Source: Acinetobacter kanungonis (lineage in GTDB: Bacteria > Pseudomonadota > Gammaproteobacteria > Pseudomonadales > Moraxellaceae). From it: a stretch of 64,000 bases of DNA. Below are positions 9,857 to 19,328 of the stretch, one piece after another (position 1 is the first letter of the stretch; each line of letters opens with the position of its first letter). Position numbers and translations under genes: made by a program. The stretch spans positions 186,001-250,000 of the forward strand of contig NZ_JAACKC010000003.1 in the NCBI RefSeq assembly GCF_009939195.1, read 5' to 3'. A model generated the notes under the pieces. It was not told where the DNA came from and ran no database searches. It saw nothing but the letters and a program-made list of their open reading frames with translations.

Positions 9857-10114
9857 ATGTCTGAATCCTCTGTTACCCCGACCCTGCAATTAAATACCCG
9901 TGGTTTGCGTTGTCCTGAACCTGTAATGATGTTGCATCAAGCCATTCGTAAATCTAAATCAGGGGATGTGGTGGAAGTGTTTGCAACGGACAATTCAACC
10001 TCTTGGGATATTCCTAAATTTTGTATGCATTTGGGGCATGAATTGTTGCTGCAAGAAGAACGTTTAGATGAAAACGGCAATAAAGAGTTCCATTACTTGG
10101 TAAAAAAGGGCTAA
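9857..10114 (+). CDS. tusA: TusA-family sulfur carrier/sulfurtransferase
   Basis: An 85-residue protein with the TusA/SirA signature: LNTRGLRCPEPVMMLHQAIR carries the active-site Cys in the CPEP motif near residue 19. TusA passes persulfide sulfur from IscS to the 2-thiouridine pathway of tRNA and to other sulfur routes. Length and motif are canonical. An upstream TTAGAATAG around 9820 could be its -10 region. It is divergent from corC. Confidence 0.88.
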   Translation: MSESSVTPTLQLNTRGLRCPEPVMMLHQAIRKSKSGDVVEVFATDNSTSWDIPKFCMHLGHELLLQEERLDENGNKEFHYLVKKG

Positions 10115-10202
10115 GTCGATATTGAGCGCTGTTGCTGCTGCGCTTGAACTCAATGATCACAAGTGTTTGAAACAATAAATGCAGTTCATCTCGGGACATA
10201 AA

Positions 10203-10730
10203 ATGAAAATGAGTTCGCTATGTTTAGGGTTGGGTATTTTTGCCTTATGTAGTTCAGTGGCATGGTCGAAACCTTGTGAAATTCCAGTACAGAGCATGAA
10301 TGTCGCAGGTTTAAAAGTTGGGCAAAGCATCGGAGAGTTTCAAAAGCAGCATCCCACAGTGAAATCTGTGGTGTTAGGGGGTAATAATTACCAATTAGAA
10401 TTTGCTGATGGGGTTGATTCACGGATTAAACAAGCAGGTGTGAGCTGGGTTCAGCATATCCGCTATGATCCGCACTCAAAAATGATTACTTCCTATAGTT
10501 TAAGTTTTTTGGATGGACCCATGGCAAGCTATGAGACGGATTTGAACCTTTTTAAAACTAGAATTCTTAAAAAGTTTAAAGTGGCTCAAAAAGGCTGGAT
10601 AAAACAACAAAATAAATATATTTATCAATGCCATGATTATCGAATTGAAATTTATCAGGATCATGGCGTCGGGCATACAGCGATAGGACCGACCGTCATG
10701 GTCTTTAGCAAAAACTCAGAGTTTTTCTAG
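10203..10730 (+). CDS. Exported protein of unknown function
   Basis: I place the start at the ATG at 10203, which gives 175 residues and a clear signal peptide (MKMSSLCLGLGIFALCSSVAWS, then KPCEIPV). The mature part is soluble with three cysteines and no family I recognise; it contains LKVGQSIGEFQKQHP and YRIEIYQDHGVGHTAIGP. An in-frame start at 10179 would spoil the signal peptide. Probably periplasmic. It is followed directly by a strong terminator. Confidence 0.72.
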   Translation: MKMSSLCLGLGIFALCSSVAWSKPCEIPVQSMNVAGLKVGQSIGEFQKQHPTVKSVVLGGNNYQLEFADGVDSRIKQAGVSWVQHIRYDPHSKMITSYSLSFLDGPMASYETDLNLFKTRILKKFKVAQKGWIKQQNKYIYQCHDYRIEIYQDHGVGHTAIGPTVMVFSKNSEFF

Positions 10731-10732
10731 AC

Positions 10733-10764
10733 AAAAAATCCCCTCAAGTGAGGGGATTTTTTTT
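10733..10764. terminator. Bidirectional intrinsic terminator
   Basis: AAAATCCCCTCA pairs with TGAGGGGATTTT around a two-base loop, flanked by A- and T-runs. It follows the exported-protein gene and faces the end of the ETF-QO gene. Confidence 0.9.
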
Positions 10765-10820
10765 ATGGAGATCATGCAGATCTCCAGAGTGAGGTCGGGC
10801 ATAGCCCGAACCTAGGTGAA

Positions 10821-12533
10821 TTACATATTAGGGTAATTCGGACCACCGCCACCTTCAGGCGTTACCCATGTGATGTTCTGTGATGGATCTTTAATGTCAC
10901 AGGTCTTACAGTGAACACAGTTCGCTGCGTTAATCTGGAAACGTTTTGAACCATCATCATTTTCCATGATTTCGTAAACACCCGCAGGGCAGTAGCGCTG
11001 AGCAGGCTCATCCCATTTTGGTAAGTTCACGTTCACAGGAATTGAAGCATCAGTCAGTTTCAAATGTGCAGGCTGATTTTCTTCATGCACGGTGTTTGAA
11101 ACAAAGACTGAAGACAAACGGTCAAAGGTTAACTTGCCATCTGGTTTTGGATAGTTTGGTTTAACGCTTGCCGCATCGACAGTTTTTAATGTGCTGAAGT
11201 CAGGTACCAAGTCATGTAGTGTGAATGGCACTTTAAAGATGTTTTGGTCGATGAAGTTAAATGCACCACCGCCGAACGTGCCAAATTTATGCATCGCTGG
11301 ACCAAAGTTACGCGCGTTGTATAACTCTTCTTTTAACCAGCTGTTGTTGAATTTTTCAGTATAAGCCGTGAGTTCTTTCGCGAAGAAGTCTTCACCTTCG
11401 GTGACACGAGCAATGGCAAGATCACCACCTTTTTCAACACCCGCTTGAATCGCTTCAAATACCGCTTCACCACACAACATGCCTGATTTCATGGCCGTGT
11501 GAGAACCTTTAATTTTGGCAAAGTTAAGGAAGCCTGCATCATCACCAATTAAAGAACCGCCCGGGAAGGTGAATTTAGGCAGCGAGTTGAAACCACCTTT
11601 CACAACTGCACGTGCACCATAAGAAATACGTTTGCCGCCTTCCAGATACTGTTTCACCAGCGGATGGGTTTTCCAGCGCTGCATTTCTGCAAATGGGTAC
11701 ATATGTGGGTTTTCATAAGATAAATCCACGATCATGCCCAAAGTCACTTGGTTGTTTTCTGCATGGTATAACCACCAACCGCCTGAAGAACCTGTTTCAC
11801 TTAAAGGCCAGCCTGCACCGTGCATCACCAAACCTGGTTTGTGTTTTGCAGGGTCAATTTCCCAAAGTTCTTTAATCCCGATACCGTAGTGTTGCGGATC
11901 GGCATCTTTGTCCAAATCAAACTTGGCAATTAAGCGCTTACCTAAATGACCACGACAGCCTTCAGCAAAAATGGTGTATTTGGCATGCAGTTCATAACCC
12001 GGCGTAAAGTTATGCGTTGGTTCGCCATCTTTACCAATGCCCATGTCACCCGTTTGAATACCTTTGACTGTACCATCTGCATGGTAAAGGACTTCAGCTG
12101 CCGCAAAGCCCGGGAAAATTGAAACTTCAAGTTCTTCAGCTTTTTGACCTAACCAGCGGACCACGTTACCTAAAGAGATCACGTAGTTGCCATCATTGTG
12201 CATGGTTTTAGGTACCATCCAATGTGGCGCTTCTTGCGCTTTTTCAGGCGACATCAAGAAATAGGTTTTATCTTCCGTGACTGGAACATTTAAAGGCGCG
12301 CCTTCTTCTTTCCAGTTCGGGAATAATTCATTGATTGCACGTGGTTCTAGTACAGCACCAGAAAGAATATGCGCACCGACTTCGGAGCCCTTTTCTACCA
12401 CACAAACGGATAAATCAGATAAATTGTTTTCAATCGCAAGTTGACGAATTTTGATCGCAGCAGAAAGACCTGCAGGGCCTGCGCCTACGATAACGACGTC
12501 AAACTCCATCGATTCACGTTCGATGTGTTCCAT
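10821..12533 (-). CDS. Electron transfer flavoprotein-ubiquinone oxidoreductase
   Basis: A 570-residue enzyme that passes electrons from ETF (fed by acyl-CoA and other dehydrogenases) to the ubiquinone pool at the membrane. An N-terminal FAD Rossmann motif, GAGPAG, lies at 16-21. FTFPGGSLIGDDAGFLN closes the FAD domain. The C-terminal 4Fe-4S motif uses CPAGVYE plus CVHCKTCDIKDP. Length matches the family. It is transcribed alone, divergent from the DUF1285 gene. A small CGGGC-ATA-GCCCG hairpin (10797-10810) lies just past the stop. Confidence 0.95.
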   Translation of the reverse strand: MEHIERESMEFDVVIVGAGPAGLSAAIKIRQLAIENNLSDLSVCVVEKGSEVGAHILSGAVLEPRAINELFPNWKEEGAPLNVPVTEDKTYFLMSPEKAQEAPHWMVPKTMHNDGNYVISLGNVVRWLGQKAEELEVSIFPGFAAAEVLYHADGTVKGIQTGDMGIGKDGEPTHNFTPGYELHAKYTIFAEGCRGHLGKRLIAKFDLDKDADPQHYGIGIKELWEIDPAKHKPGLVMHGAGWPLSETGSSGGWWLYHAENNQVTLGMIVDLSYENPHMYPFAEMQRWKTHPLVKQYLEGGKRISYGARAVVKGGFNSLPKFTFPGGSLIGDDAGFLNFAKIKGSHTAMKSGMLCGEAVFEAIQAGVEKGGDLAIARVTEGEDFFAKELTAYTEKFNNSWLKEELYNARNFGPAMHKFGTFGGGAFNFIDQNIFKVPFTLHDLVPDFSTLKTVDAASVKPNYPKPDGKLTFDRLSSVFVSNTVHEENQPAHLKLTDASIPVNVNLPKWDEPAQRYCPAGVYEIMENDDGSKRFQINAANCVHCKTCDIKDPSQNITWVTPEGGGGPNYPNM

Positions 12534-12720
12534 GTAGGACTCCTCATATTACTTAAAGGTGGCAACTGTATGACTCTTTACAGTGCTGCCATGAGTGTTC
12601 TTAAATATTCGGCACAGATGGATTATCGTGCCTTTTATATTGTGGGCTAGTATAGTTTTAAACCGCGGTCTAGCCAATTGGCTGAATCATAATATTTTTA
12701 CGTCAGGGAGGCATTAATTC

Positions 12721-13332
12721 ATGGTAAATCAAACTAATTCCATCAGTCCGACGAATAATTCAGCGAAAAATGATGATAAAAACTTAATGAGTATTGTACA
12801 AGACTTAAAAAGTGCACAGGGCGGTCACAAAAGGTCAATCCCCCCTTTGGAGCAATGGCAGCCAAAGCATTGTGGCAAAATGGATTTGAAGGTTTTTGCG
12901 AATGGAGAATGGTGGCACGAAGGTCAATTGATTAAGCGCCAGTCCTTACTGGACCTGTTTTCGAGCGTTCTATGGAAAGAAGAGGGGCGCTTTTATTTAA
13001 AGACACCTGTAGAGCAAATTGAAATTGAGGTGGAAGACGAAGCGTTATTCGTCAACCAAGTTGACTCTACGGTCATTGATGGGCAGAAATTCATTCAATT
13101 CACCACCACCAATCAGGATGTGATTCTTGTGGATGAAGAACATCCAATTTTTATGCGTGAATTTGCAGGAGAACTGCGCCCATATGTGCATGTACGCTGG
13201 GGCATGAATGCCTTGATTCAACGTTCCGCCTTTTTTCATCTGATCGAGATGGGCGAGCTGCTTGAAAATGCACAGGGCGATACCATTTTAAACCTACAAA
13301 GCGGTGATTTTCACTTGCAATTGGGCACCTGA
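12721..13332 (+). CDS. DUF1285 domain protein
   Basis: A 203-residue protein whose central and C-terminal part (FANGEWWHEGQLIKRQSLLDLFSSVLW, then GRFYLKTPVEQIEIEVED) matches DUF1285, a conserved proteobacterial family of unknown role. The first 45 residues are polar and low in complexity. A GGGAGG Shine-Dalgarno sequence precedes the ATG. murI starts 47 bases downstream on the same strand, so co-transcription is likely. No catalytic residues can be named. Confidence 0.85.
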   Translation: MVNQTNSISPTNNSAKNDDKNLMSIVQDLKSAQGGHKRSIPPLEQWQPKHCGKMDLKVFANGEWWHEGQLIKRQSLLDLFSSVLWKEEGRFYLKTPVEQIEIEVEDEALFVNQVDSTVIDGQKFIQFTTTNQDVILVDEEHPIFMREFAGELRPYVHVRWGMNALIQRSAFFHLIEMGELLENAQGDTILNLQSGDFHLQLGT

Positions 13333-13379
13333 GGTTTAAGCTTGATCCATTCCCATCTTTTCTTTGTAAATAGCGTGTC

Positions 13380-14255
13380 ATGACAGCGATCCATCCGATT
13401 TACCCTTTAGTTAATCCCATGCCCAAAGCGCAATTGGATGCCCCGATTGGTATTTTTGATTCAGGCATTGGTGGGTTATCGGTGGCGCAGGAAATTGCAC
13501 ATTATTTGCCAAATGAACGCATTCTCTATTTTGCCGATACCGCTAATGTCCCTTATGGCCCGCGCGAGGATCAGGAGATTCGCGAGCTGACTGCGCGTGC
13601 GATTGAATGGTTATATCGACAAGGTTGTAAAGTGGCTGTGGTCGCCTGTAATACTGCTTCCGCTTTTAGTCTGGATTATTTGCGTGAGCATTATGGGGAG
13701 AATTTCCCGATTATTGGTTTGGTGCCTGCACTCAAGCCTGCGGTGCTGCAAAGTCAGAGTAAAACCGTTGCCGTGCTGGCAACACCTGCAACTTTTCGCG
13801 GTAAATTAATTCACGATGTGGTGCAGCGCTTTGCCGAGCCTTCACATGTCACCGTCATTCCTGTCACTTGTTTAGATTTGGTGCCGTTTGTCGAAAATGG
13901 ACAGCAAATGAGTCCTGCCTGTTTAACGACGCTAAAACAGATTTTACAGCCCGTGGTGGACCAAGGCGCAGACTATTTGGTGCTCGGCTGTACGCATTAC
14001 CCGTTCTTAAAACCAGCGATTGAATCAATTTTTGGGCAAAAAATGACATTAATTGACTCTGGATATGCCGTTGCGCGTCAAACTTCCCGTATTTTGTTAA
14101 AAAATGAGTTATTATTTGAACAAAGACGGAAGGATGGCTTACCGCGCATAGAATGTTATGTCAGTGGGAATAATGCCGCGCATTTAGAACCGATATTGCA
14201 ACATCTGATTCAGCCTGATTTGAGTTGGAGTATCCACAATATCTCGATGCAATAA
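13380..14255 (+). CDS. murI: Glutamate racemase
   Basis: A 291-residue cytosolic enzyme making D-glutamate for peptidoglycan. The substrate motif is PIGIFDSGIGGLSV. The two catalytic cysteines are present: C90 in the ACNTAS motif and C204 in GCTHYP. An in-frame ATG at 13419 would give a shorter N-terminus closer to the conserved domain; the 13380 start adds 13 poorly conserved residues and may be wrong. It follows the DUF1285 gene and precedes the DUF4062 gene. Confidence 0.95.
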   Translation: MTAIHPIYPLVNPMPKAQLDAPIGIFDSGIGGLSVAQEIAHYLPNERILYFADTANVPYGPREDQEIRELTARAIEWLYRQGCKVAVVACNTASAFSLDYLREHYGENFPIIGLVPALKPAVLQSQSKTVAVLATPATFRGKLIHDVVQRFAEPSHVTVIPVTCLDLVPFVENGQQMSPACLTTLKQILQPVVDQGADYLVLGCTHYPFLKPAIESIFGQKMTLIDSGYAVARQTSRILLKNELLFEQRRKDGLPRIECYVSGNNAAHLEPILQHLIQPDLSWSIHNISMQ

Positions 14256-14363
14256 ATGCAGAACAATAATCCGTCTTAACACTTGAGTATCAATATTAAA
14301 AATTGGGGTTGTAATACCACAAGACCTTGATTGTGGGATGCAAAGAAAGGATGAGGATAACCA

Positions 14364-15383
14364 ATGATCGATAAGCGTTATCAAGTATTTATTTCGACAT
14401 CTGGTGCGGAGATGCAACCAGAACGGATGGTTTTGTCCCAAACTTTGGTGGGCATGGGTTTTTTCTCTTGGGGATTAGAACAACGAACACCCCTGAGTAC
14501 CGCTTTTGCACGTCGCCAGATTGATGATTGTGATTATGTGATTCTGCTTTTAGGCAGCCAATACGGGGAGCAGTCGGTTTCGGGTGTGGGCTATATGCAT
14601 CTGGAATATATTTATGCCGTGACCAAGCAAAAGCCGATTATCGTATTTATGCATGATGATCCTGCTGCACGTGACCCCGCCTTACATGATCAAAAGCCTG
14701 AGCTGAAAGAAAAGTTCAACGAGTTCCGTAAACTGTTGCAGCAGGAAGTCGATCAAGTCTTTAGCTATCGTACTTTGCGTGATCTAGAGATGGCGGTACG
14801 TTTGAATATGACGCAAATGCTGGAACGTTATCCTGCTACAGGATGGGTGCGTCCACAAAATACTCAAGCTTTGCATGATGAAATTGATCGCCTAAAAGCC
14901 AAAATGGCGCAATTAGAACGCGATTTGGGAACACGAGAAGCAGATCCATTTTTGACCTTGCCCAAAGTGGCGATGAATGAAGCTTTTAGTTTTGAGTATC
15001 GTGTACATGCCTATCAAGATGGCAATTTTAAAGAATTGAAAATTCAGAAAACCCTGACATGGGCGGAATTATTGGCGGTATTGGGCAGTACCTTTGTTAA
15101 TCCCACCCCTGAAGAATATTTTTCAAAACGCATCAATGAGTTCTTGAATGAAATTGGACTGCAAGATGCGCGGATGGAAATGCCACGCGCGCATGCGGTT
15201 GCACGTGCTCAAATCAACATTCGAGCTTTACATAATATTAAAATGCAGATGCGTCAGAATGAATGGATCAGTCCTGCGGGGCGGGATGATCGTCAACGCT
15301 TGTTGTGGAAGTTGACGCAGAAGGGACATAACCTGATCGAAAGTCATTTGCTTTCAGATGATCGTGTTTCTCTATCGAAATAA
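14364..15383 (+). CDS. DUF4062 domain protein
   Basis: A 339-residue protein. Residues 1-100 (RYQVFISTSGAEMQPERMVL, then DDCDYVILLLGSQYG and MHLEYIYAVTKQKPIIVFMH) fit DUF4062, a TIR/flavodoxin-like domain often found at the N-terminus of signalling or defence proteins. A charged coiled-coil-like segment follows at about 168-195 (DEIDRLKAKMAQLERDL), then an unrecognised C-terminal domain. There is no NTPase or effector domain. It has a good Shine-Dalgarno sequence (AAAGGATGAGGA). It lies between murI and hemH on the same strand. Function unknown. Confidence 0.82.
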   Translation: MIDKRYQVFISTSGAEMQPERMVLSQTLVGMGFFSWGLEQRTPLSTAFARRQIDDCDYVILLLGSQYGEQSVSGVGYMHLEYIYAVTKQKPIIVFMHDDPAARDPALHDQKPELKEKFNEFRKLLQQEVDQVFSYRTLRDLEMAVRLNMTQMLERYPATGWVRPQNTQALHDEIDRLKAKMAQLERDLGTREADPFLTLPKVAMNEAFSFEYRVHAYQDGNFKELKIQKTLTWAELLAVLGSTFVNPTPEEYFSKRINEFLNEIGLQDARMEMPRAHAVARAQINIRALHNIKMQMRQNEWISPAGRDDRQRLLWKLTQKGHNLIESHLLSDDRVSLSK

Positions 15384-15458
15384 TTGTATTAATTCATATT
15401 TAATTTAACTCAAAAGTTGATAAAGTGAGTGGGTTGAATTAGAAATGAAGATTGCATA

Positions 15459-16472
15459 ATGCCTGCGGAAAAAGCAAAGATCAGCGTTATTTTGGCCAAT
15501 TTGGGGACACCTGATGCACCCACGGCACCTGCAGTAAGAAAGTTTTTACAACAATTTCTGTCTGATCAACGCGTGATTGAAATTCCCAAGCCGTTATGGC
15601 AAATCATTTTGCGCTTATTTATTTTGCCGTTTCGTCCGAAACGTGTGGCACATGCCTACGCCAGTGTCTGGGCTGAAGATTCTCCGATGCGGGAAATTCT
15701 CCTCGCGCAAGTCGCACAGGTTCGTGAGACTTTATTGGCACAATATCCAGAGTTTGAGTTAAACGTGGTTCCTGCCATGACCTATGGTCAACCGGGCATG
15801 GTCACTGTACTGGACAAGCTCAGTCAAACCCCGCAAGACCATATTATTTTACTGCCATTGTTTCCACAGTATTCAGCGACCTCGACCGCGCCTTTGTATG
15901 ATTTATTGTCCCAGTGGATGCAAAAGCAGCGTAATTTGCCGGGTATTTCGATTGTGCGGGATTACTATCAGCATCCTTTATATATTCAGTCTTTGGCACA
16001 GAGCGTCCAAGAGTATTGGGCAGCTCATGGTCAGGCGGAAAAGTTATTGATGTCTTTCCATGGTATTCCGCAACCTTATGCCGATAAGGGCGATCCCTAT
16101 GCAGATCGTTGTCGTCAAACCGCGCAATTGCTGGCTCAAGCCCTGAATTTGAGGGAAGATCAATGGGCCATTAGCTTCCAATCTCGTTTTGGGAAACAGG
16201 AATGGGTCAAGCCTTATACCGATCAATTGTTACAAGATTGGGCGGAGCAAGGGGTGAAATCGGTGCAGATTATGAGCCCTGCATTTTCAGCCGATTGTTT
16301 GGAAACCTTAGAAGAATTGGCGATTCAGAATGCAGAGTTATTCTTGTCTCATGGTGGTGAGCACTACGCTTATATCCCTGCGTTGAATGCGCGTGAAGAT
16401 CATCTGCAATTGCTCTTGAGCTTATTGCAAGCTAATCTTGATGGCTTAAAACAAACATTGGCATCTGCTTAA
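15459..16472 (+). CDS. hemH: Ferrochelatase
   Basis: A 337-residue enzyme that inserts Fe2+ into protoporphyrin IX in the last step of haem synthesis. Family motifs are [20 protein letters not shown] near the N-terminus, [31 protein letters not shown] with the metal-binding histidine, and a late [15 protein letters not shown] with the conserved Glu. Length is normal. The MBL hydrolase gene follows after 15 bases and is probably in the same transcript. Confidence 0.96.
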   Translation: MPAEKAKISVILANLGTPDAPTAPAVRKFLQQFLSDQRVIEIPKPLWQIILRLFILPFRPKRVAHAYASVWAEDSPMREILLAQVAQVRETLLAQYPEFELNVVPAMTYGQPGMVTVLDKLSQTPQDHIILLPLFPQYSATSTAPLYDLLSQWMQKQRNLPGISIVRDYYQHPLYIQSLAQSVQEYWAAHGQAEKLLMSFHGIPQPYADKGDPYADRCRQTAQLLAQALNLREDQWAISFQSRFGKQEWVKPYTDQLLQDWAEQGVKSVQIMSPAFSADCLETLEELAIQNAELFLSHGGEHYAYIPALNAREDHLQLLLSLLQANLDGLKQTLASA

Positions 16473-16487
16473 GAGAGAGCTGCGACT

Positions 16488-17132
16488 ATGCTTCAAGTGA
16501 AAATTGTACCTGTAACTGCATTTCAGCAGAACTGTTCGATTCTTTGGGATTCAGAGAGTAAAGAAGCAGTGCTGATTGATGCAGGCGGTGAACCTGAAAA
16601 ATTACAGGCAGAAGTTGAAGCATTGGGTTTGAAGGTCAAAGCGTTGTGGTTAACCCATGGGCATTTAGATCATGCAGGTGCAGTCGGTGCGCTGAGCCGT
16701 ATCTGGAATGTACCTGTGATAGGTCCACATAAAGAAGACCAGTTCTGGTTGGATATGCTGCAAGACGTTTCCGCACGTTATGGTTTTCCAATTCCAGAAA
16801 AAGTTGAAGTTACGCAATGGCTGGAAGGTGGTGAGACCTTACAGCTTGGTTCGCAAAGTTTTGAAGTTCGTTTTGCACCCGGTCATACCCCAGGTCATGT
16901 GATGTTCTATAACGCTGAAAATGCATTGTTATGGACAGGGGATGTGTTGTTTAAAGGCTCGATTGGTCGCACTGATTTCCCGCGTGGTAATCACCAGCAG
17001 CTGATTGATTCAATCAAGCGTGAATGTTTTAGTTTGCCTGATGAAACACAATTTATTTCAGGTCATGGACCTTTAAGCACCATTGGTTTTGAAAAACAGC
17101 ACAATCCGTTTGTAGCGGGTAAGGCGGGTTAA
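16488..17132 (+). CDS. Metallo-beta-lactamase-fold hydrolase (GloB/YcbL-like)
   Basis: A 214-residue protein with the glyoxalase II-type metal motif [11 protein letters not shown], the later His in [12 protein letters not shown], the metal-bridging Asp in WTGDVLF, and a final His in SGHGP. The family includes hydroxyacylglutathione hydrolases and persulfide dioxygenases. The short form lacking the C-terminal glutathione domain resembles YcbL. Substrate not determined. Its stop overlaps the end of yacG by four bases on the opposite strand. Confidence 0.87.
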   Translation: MLQVKIVPVTAFQQNCSILWDSESKEAVLIDAGGEPEKLQAEVEALGLKVKALWLTHGHLDHAGAVGALSRIWNVPVIGPHKEDQFWLDMLQDVSARYGFPIPEKVEVTQWLEGGETLQLGSQSFEVRFAPGHTPGHVMFYNAENALLWTGDVLFKGSIGRTDFPRGNHQQLIDSIKRECFSLPDETQFISGHGPLSTIGFEKQHNPFVAGKAG

Positions 17133-17320
17133 TCTTCGTAATCATCTTCGTGGCGCTGCAAGCCAGCTTGCGGTGCATCCTCGGTAGGTAATTTATATTC
17201 ATCATTTGCCCAAGCACCCAAATCAATCAATTTACAACGCTCTGAGCAAAATGGTCGAAATGGATTGCCTTCCCAAGTTGAAGGTTCGCCACAACGTGGG
17301 CAAGCAAAGGTCTTCGGCAT
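17129..17320 (-). CDS. yacG: DNA gyrase inhibitor YacG, zinc-binding
   Basis: A 63-residue zinc protein. C7, C10, C25 and C29 (CPRC, then CSERC) form the YacG zinc knuckle, followed by [14 protein letters not shown], the family's signature. YacG binds GyrB and inhibits gyrase in E. coli. The C-terminus is acidic. The gene is convergent with, and overlaps by four bases, the upstream hydrolase gene, so no terminator separates them. Confidence 0.92.
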   Translation of the reverse strand: MPKTFACPRCGEPSTWEGNPFRPFCSERCKLIDLGAWANDEYKLPTEDAPQAGLQRHEDDYED

Positions 17321-17409
17321 GATTGGCTCCTGAGAAAAGGCTGGGAAGATTTGGTCAAAACTTTGTGCAGTGTTAGACTGGCGCAGATTTTCTTTAGTTT
17401 GATCTGATT

Positions 17410-18072
17410 ATGCCGATTCGTCAATTTCAAGCACAGCACATGCATGCCCCTCGTGATTTTATCATGATTGATTCAGACCCGATTTGTGTGGAAATTGGAG
17501 CAGGTAAGGGGAAACATGCCTTATTGTTTACCCGTGAACATCCAGACAGCCAATTGATTGCCATTGAACGCACACGCGAAAAATTCTTGGCGATGCAAAA
17601 ACAGCATCAACTGGAAGGTCAAACCAATTTACAAACAGTGCATGCCGATGCTCTACCGTGGATTGTGCATGCCTTGGCACCACAGCAAGTACAGCAATTC
17701 TTTATTTTATATCCAAATCCAGAACCACATAATCCAGCACAGCGCTGGTTAAACATGCCGTTCTTCGAGTTCTTATTGTCTCGTTTACGAGTCGGTGGAC
17801 AAATTACCCTTGCCAGTAATATTCCTGAATATATTGCAGAAGCAGAACAGCAATTACTCGAAGTATGGAAACTGCCTTATGTGAAAGAAGTCATCGCTTC
17901 AGATTCAGCACGTACGCATTTTGAAATCAAATATTTGGAACGTGGTGAATTGTGCCAGCAATTACTGATTCAAAAGCCTGAACATTACCGCACGCGTTTT
18001 GATGATTTTCAGGCTTTGGCAGGTGTAAATGTGCCAAAACACACTACTACCGATACGCCAAGTGATGCCTAA
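17410..18072 (+). CDS. TrmB-like SAM-dependent methyltransferase
   Basis: A 220-residue protein. The SAM-binding motif is CVEIGAGKGKHALLF, followed by an acidic IAIERTREKF and a later FFILYPNPEPHNPAQRW. It aligns with the tRNA m7G46 methyltransferase family, but the usual Phe-Pro-Asp-Pro-Trp-Pro-Lys box is changed to a YPNPEP version and the basic tRNA-binding stretch after it is reduced. It may therefore be a paralogue with another substrate. The flavoprotein gene begins three bases after its stop. Confidence 0.75.
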   Translation: MPIRQFQAQHMHAPRDFIMIDSDPICVEIGAGKGKHALLFTREHPDSQLIAIERTREKFLAMQKQHQLEGQTNLQTVHADALPWIVHALAPQQVQQFFILYPNPEPHNPAQRWLNMPFFEFLLSRLRVGGQITLASNIPEYIAEAEQQLLEVWKLPYVKEVIASDSARTHFEIKYLERGELCQQLLIQKPEHYRTRFDDFQALAGVNVPKHTTTDTPSDA

Positions 18073-18075
18073 GTC

Positions 18076-19275
18076 ATGAAGCAACGCATTGCAATTATTG
18101 GGGCGGGTCCTGCGGGTTTAATGGCAGCCGAAGTCTTGAGCCAATGGGACTATGAAGTGCATGTGTATGAGCAGAAACCCTCTGCTGCGCGTAAGTTTTT
18201 GATGGCAGGCAAGACGGGATTGAATATTTCACATGCCGAGCCACTTGCGCAATTTATTCAGCGTTATGATCAGGCAGAGTGGTTGGCAGATTGGATCCGC
18301 CGTTGGGATGCCACGTGGATTCAGCATTGGATGCAGGGCTTGGGAGTGGAATCTTATGTCGGTTCCTCAGGGCGTATTTTCCCAATTGAGATGAAAGCCG
18401 CACCCTTGTTAAGAGCATGGTTAAAACGTTTGGCTGAACAAGGCGTGCAATTCCATTACCGACACAGTTGCATGGGAATTCAATCGAATACCTTGCAGAT
18501 TAAAGATTTACTCCAGCAACACGAGTTTTCTGAAGATTTTGCTGCGATTGTACTGGCATGTGGCGCTGTTTCTTGGCCGCAATTGGGCAGTGATGGGCAG
18601 TGGCAAAACTGGCTGTCTAACGAACAGTTGAATCCGTTTCAAGCCAGTAATGCAGGTGTTGAACGCGCATGGTCGAATTTTATGCAGCCAGTTTTTGGGC
18701 AACCCCTGAAACGAGTGGTTGCTTGGGTCGATCCTACACAAAAGAGTCAGGGGGATATCGTCATCACCCATTATGGCTTGGAAAGTGGACTGATTTATAA
18801 ACTGGGCAGAGCGTTAAGGGAGCAGTCGAAAAAGCAGTTAATGCTAGATCTGTTGCCTGAACTGAGTCATGCACAATTGGTACAAAAACTACAGCCGAGC
18901 AAGAAACAATCTTTAAGCAATGTCTGGCGTAAAGCAGGTCTGGATGCCGCAAAGGCCAGTTTAATTCGTGAATTGGTGCCAAAAGCGGGCTGGAATGACC
19001 CTGAAAAATTGGCGTCGCAGATTAAACAGTTGCCAATTGCTTTAACGGGTTTTCGTCCAATTGAGGAAGCGATTAGCTGTGCAGGCGGCGTGAAACGTGA
19101 AGCACTGACGACTCATTTGCAGTTAAAACAGCAGCCACAGATTTTTTGTTGTGGCGAAATGCTGGATTGGGATGCGCCAACAGGTGGTTATCTCTTAACG
19201 GCGTGTTTTGCCACCGGACGTGCCGCAGGTGAAGGGGTGCATGCCTATCTGTCTCAGCAACAAAAAGTGATGTAA
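18076..19275 (+). CDS. TIGR03862/BaiN-type flavoprotein
   Basis: A 399-residue predicted NAD(P)/FAD-dependent oxidoreductase. The N-terminal dinucleotide motif is IGAGPAGLMAAEVL, followed by EQKPSAARKFLMAGKTGLNI, and near the C-terminus CAGGVKREALTTHLQLK and GEMLDWDAPTGGYLL. These fit the HI0933/BaiN family, subgroup TIGR03862. Physiological substrate unknown. It starts three bases after the TrmB-like gene and is almost certainly co-translated with it. Confidence 0.85.
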   Translation: MKQRIAIIGAGPAGLMAAEVLSQWDYEVHVYEQKPSAARKFLMAGKTGLNISHAEPLAQFIQRYDQAEWLADWIRRWDATWIQHWMQGLGVESYVGSSGRIFPIEMKAAPLLRAWLKRLAEQGVQFHYRHSCMGIQSNTLQIKDLLQQHEFSEDFAAIVLACGAVSWPQLGSDGQWQNWLSNEQLNPFQASNAGVERAWSNFMQPVFGQPLKRVVAWVDPTQKSQGDIVITHYGLESGLIYKLGRALREQSKKQLMLDLLPELSHAQLVQKLQPSKKQSLSNVWRKAGLDAAKASLIRELVPKAGWNDPEKLASQIKQLPIALTGFRPIEEAISCAGGVKREALTTHLQLKQQPQIFCCGEMLDWDAPTGGYLLTACFATGRAAGEGVHAYLSQQQKVM

Positions 19276-19328
19276 AGCCTGACAGAGTCATGCTAGTTTA
19301 AAACTCCTCTAATCACAGGGCAGAACTG

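Noticed and set aside
9241..9864. 207-residue plus-strand frame opposite corC
   Set aside because: It is antisense to corC for half of its length and then runs through the intergenic promoter of tusA; composition is not protein-like.
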